From the NCBI RefSeq assembly GCF_002251775.1, contig NZ_NOXX01000200.1, forward strand, positions 1 to 54,724: 54,724 bases of DNA, in the 5' to 3' direction. This DNA comes from Flavobacterium aurantiibacter. GTDB taxonomy: Bacteria > Bacteroidota > Bacteroidia > Flavobacteriales > Flavobacteriaceae. This document shows, piece by piece, positions 52,803 to 54,724 of the stretch. The translations under genes and the position numbers were made by a program. Within the stretch, counting starts at the first letter, position 1; each line of letters begins with the position of its first letter. The notes beneath the pieces were generated by a model, which did not search any database, was not told the origin of the DNA, and saw only the letters and a program-made list of their open reading frames with translations.

Positions 52803-53375
52803 ATGTTGGATATTAGAGAGATTTTAACGGTCGGAATGGTACTTTTCGCCGTCATTGATGTGGTGGGTACTGTACCCGTTATTGTCGATTTACGGGCTAA
52901 ACACGGACATATCGAGTCCGAAAAAGCGTCGATTGTCGCATGCTTGATTATGATTACCTTTTTATTTGTCGGAGAAGAGTTGCTCAATTTCATAGGAATT
53001 GACGTGAATTCCTTTGCTGTAGCTGGTTCTTTTGTGTTGTTTTTCTTGGCTTTGGAAATGATTTTAGGAATCCGTATCTACCGCGACGAAGAGTCGTCAT
53101 CGGCATCCATAGTTCCGATTGCGTTTCCGCTGATTGCAGGGGCAGGAACCATGACAACCTTACTTTCATTGCGTGCACAATACGCAACACTTAATATTAT
53201 CATTGCCATTTTACTTAATATCGTTGTTGTTTATATCGTTCTGAAATCTAGTAGTAAAATCGAGCGCTTACTCGGAAAAAACGGCTTAGGTGTGGTTCGC
53301 AAAACTTTTGGAGTGGTGCTACTTGCAATTGCTGTTAAATTATTCGCCGCTAATGTTAAAGGACTATTTCTGTAA
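52803..53375 (+). CDS. MarC family integral membrane protein
   Basis: A 190-residue protein with about six hydrophobic helices and MarC stretches: FAVIDVVGTVPVIVDL, GIDVNSFAVAGSFVLFFLAL, and IVPIAFPLIAGAGTMTTLL. The family is widespread; despite its name a role in multidrug resistance is not established. It begins a short plus-strand cluster with a small membrane protein and an FAD protein. Confidence 0.9.
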   Translation: MLDIREILTVGMVLFAVIDVVGTVPVIVDLRAKHGHIESEKASIVACLIMITFLFVGEELLNFIGIDVNSFAVAGSFVLFFLALEMILGIRIYRDEESSSASIVPIAFPLIAGAGTMTTLLSLRAQYATLNIIIAILLNIVVVYIVLKSSSKIERLLGKNGLGVVRKTFGVVLLAIAVKLFAANVKGLFL

Positions 53376-53413
53376 CAAATGGATTTGGTATTTTCGCCCT
53401 CTGAAATTGATTA

Positions 53414-53614
53414 ATGATGAAAGTTTTTATCAACGTTTTGATTGTAATAGCTGTAGCTTTAATTGCAGTTAATATTTCATTACTTGACTTGAAAAATCCC
53501 TTTTCGGGAGACAGCGCTATCGGCATTATTGGTATAGCTGCTTCCATATGCGCGGTCTTAATTTTGGTGATTTTTAGAATGTCTAAAAACATCGAAGAAA
53601 GATCAAAAGAATAG
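53414..53614 (+). CDS. Small two-helix membrane protein, unknown
   Basis: A 66-residue protein with two hydrophobic helices (VFINVLIVIAVALIAVNISL; AIGIIGIAASICAVLILVIF) joined by a short polar loop and a charged tail RMSKNIEERSKE. It starts at ATGATG (53414 or 53417). It lies 38 bp after the MarC gene and two bases before the FAD protein gene, so it is co-transcribed. No family is recognised. Confidence 0.75.
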   Translation: MMKVFINVLIVIAVALIAVNISLLDLKNPFSGDSAIGIIGIAASICAVLILVIFRMSKNIEERSKE

Positions 53615-53616
53615 AA

Positions 53617-54237
53617 ATGATTTACGACGTAGCAATTATTGGCGGTGGAGTAGCTGGTGTTTCCTGTGCACTCGTACTCGGTTCAGCTCTTGAAAAACCC
53701 TTTGCACAAGATAAAAAAGTGGCCATTTTTACGCACCAAAAGGCCTCGTCTTTGCAAAATGGCTTGTACAACAACGCCTACGGAATCCCTCCTGGAACAA
53801 CTGGGCAAGAATTGATGCGCTCCTCGCTCGAACACCTTTCAACACAATATCCAAAAGTGACGCAAATTGCCGATCAAAAGATATTGGCACTTTCTAAATC
53901 TAGCGATGGATATTTTGTAATCCAATCGGCCGATGAGATTTTTGAAGCCCGCCAAGTGGTGGTTGCTGTTGGTTCGGCCTCCGCTTTTATTATTGCGGGT
54001 TTGGAAGATTATGTGATACCGCACCCGAAAGCCAAAGCAGAAAAGCGAAGAATTGCCCTTAAGAATCAAGATCACTGGGTCGCCGAAGGCCTTTACGTAG
54101 CCGGTACTTTAGCTGGTCACCGAAGCCAGCTGAGCATTGCTGCAGGAAGTGGTGCCTCAGTAGCAACCGACATTGCTAGTATCTGGAATGACAATCAGCC
54201 CACGCAAATACACGACAGTGTTCCACAGAGTGTTTAG
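53617..54237 (+). CDS. Short FAD-dependent oxidoreductase (thioredoxin-reductase-like fold, no redox Cys pair)
   Basis: A 206-residue protein. The Rossmann dinucleotide motif GGGVAGVSCAL (9-19) opens it, then a second FAD contact VVVAVGSASAF and a C-terminal GLYVAGTLAGHRSQLSIAAG resembling the FAD-binding end of thioredoxin reductases. The NADPH domain and the CxxC active site are absent and length is about two-thirds of the family, so it must use another electron donor or act as a flavin binder. Follows the small membrane protein by two bases. Confidence 0.85.
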   Translation: MIYDVAIIGGGVAGVSCALVLGSALEKPFAQDKKVAIFTHQKASSLQNGLYNNAYGIPPGTTGQELMRSSLEHLSTQYPKVTQIADQKILALSKSSDGYFVIQSADEIFEARQVVVAVGSASAFIIAGLEDYVIPHPKAKAEKRRIALKNQDHWVAEGLYVAGTLAGHRSQLSIAAGSGASVATDIASIWNDNQPTQIHDSVPQSV

Positions 54238-54312
54238 TTTTTTAGCCCAGGGTCGTAACGAGTTTTGTCTTCGAGCGAATGTTGAGGCTAATTAGTTTTT
54301 AGGGAAGCTAGC

Positions 54313-54350
54313 CCCGATAGCTATAGGGATAGTTCCGATAGCTATCGGAA
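54313..54350. repeat. Two CCGATAGCTATCGG-type palindromes
   Basis: CCCGATAGCTATAGGG at 54313-54328 and the perfect 18-bp palindrome TTCCGATAGCTATCGGAA at 54333-54350. The shared core also occurs at 39386-39397. Confidence 0.6.
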
Positions 54351-54383
54351 TTGTGATTTTCACCACTTAACGATTCATTTTCC

Positions 54384-54545
54384 CAACCGAACCGACCATC
54401 GTCGGTGCCTGAGCTTTTCGAAGGCTGAGCGAAGAGATTTTTTAGTATCAAGATTTGAGTATTAAAACTTCGTGACGTTCAACATTTTAAGTATCATGTT
54501 TCCACCCGAACCCACGTTTCGTTGGTGCCTGAGCCTATAGAAGGT
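54384..54545 (+). repeat. Direct repeat pair around GGTGCCTGAGC
   Basis: Two diverged copies: 54384-54424 (ACCGAACCGACC, then GTCGGTGCCTGAGC and GAAGG) and 54504-54545 (CCCGAACCCACG, then GTTGGTGCCTGAGC and GAAGG). The motif resembles a very common dispersed repeat of Bacteroidota that I recall as GGTGCCTGAGCTTGTCGAAGG. Confidence 0.55.
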
Positions 54546-54724
54546 AGCGTGTCAACGGCTGCGCCGAGTACTTTGTGAAGAACTTTGTGGAACTTTGCGC
54601 TCCTCAAATCTTTTCATCTCGAAATTTCGAAATCTCAAAATTTTATCAAAAATGCGGTTTTTCCGTAAAATTTATTTCCGGGAATTTTGTACGTGGGAAT
54701 CGCTCCCCATCCCACCCGCCCCCA

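Larger units (their letters stand above)
54238..54724. other. Repeat-rich non-coding right edge
   Basis: No gene is supported. It holds two CGATAGCTAT-type palindromes, two direct repeats of a GGTGCCTGAGC motif, and a reverse copy of the TTTACGGAAAAACCG sequence. The window ends before any next gene. Confidence 0.6.

Overview
The window is a chromosomal segment from a Bacteroidota bacterium, most likely of the order Flavobacteriales. The evidence is as follows. Many genes are preceded by the Bacteroidota -7 promoter box TAnnTTTG. There are lineage-typical families (DUF4270 lipoprotein, OmpA with thrombospondin-3 repeats, ACR3/ArsC/DUF6428/ArsR, DUF3109, TPR sensor kinases with NarL-type regulators, split HipA). 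The gene order glgA-like/DUF4270/glmS facing panC/panD is familiar from this group. I cannot name a genus. No plasmid, phage, transposase or CRISPR locus is visible. All conclusions come from reading the sequence; no database search was run.

Layout. 0-0.8 kb: AT-rich edge with one orphan membrane protein. 0.8-9.1 kb: a minus-strand envelope block (O-antigen flippase, GlmS, DUF4270 lipoprotein, GlgA-like protein) divergent from panC-panD-flippase-like membrane protein. 9.2-13.8 kb: pseudo-esterase, radA, and a GT51 peptidoglycan transglycosylase with an AsmA-like front part. 14.1-15.8 kb (minus): coiled-coil OmpA lipoprotein and exonuclease III. 16-25.2 kb (plus): bifunctional aminolipid acyltransferase, OmpA porin, metG, HAD phosphatase, CAT-like protein, secreted unknown protein, ferritin, and a 58-residue Lys/Cys-rich protein. 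25.3-30.3 kb: enoyl-CoA hydratase, tRNA-Ala(GGC), a frameshifted carboxypeptidase-regulatory-like protein with a Pro/Thr-rich lipoprotein, and an arsenic resistance operon with a recognisable ArsR operator. 30.8-32.5 kb: a three-gene HipB-HipS-HipT type toxin-antitoxin operon with an operator array. 32.8-39.2 kb: lepA, then an ABC ATPase with a permease-M1 peptidase fusion. 39.2-39.9 kb: intergenic repeat patch. 39.9-48.1 kb: thiL and a signalling island. 48.2-54.2 kb: NrdB/NrdA ribonucleotide reductase, DUF3109, MarC and a small FAD protein. The right edge is repeat-rich non-coding DNA.

How parts work together. The signalling island has two TPR sensor kinases with different partners: one has a stand-alone receiver without an output domain, the other a canonical receiver-HTH regulator. 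Between them lie a metallophosphatase, a LytTR regulator whose phospho-acceptor Asp is replaced by Gly, and a 59-residue secreted or membrane peptide whose terminator runs into the first kinase's start codon. The ars operon couples sensing, reduction and export of arsenic. The Hip operon has overlapping genes, each junction translationally coupled, and four copies of a GGTATAA-type operator.

A family of about 70-bp hairpin-forming repeats with shared ends (AGCGnAAAnCC and GGAACGCCCAAAAA) is scattered through intergenic regions. It resembles a REP-type element and may be undescribed. The best candidates for new biology are the HipBST-like operon with its altered glycine-rich loop and Cys/His motif, the small peptide and pseudo-receiver in the signalling island, and the hairpin repeats.
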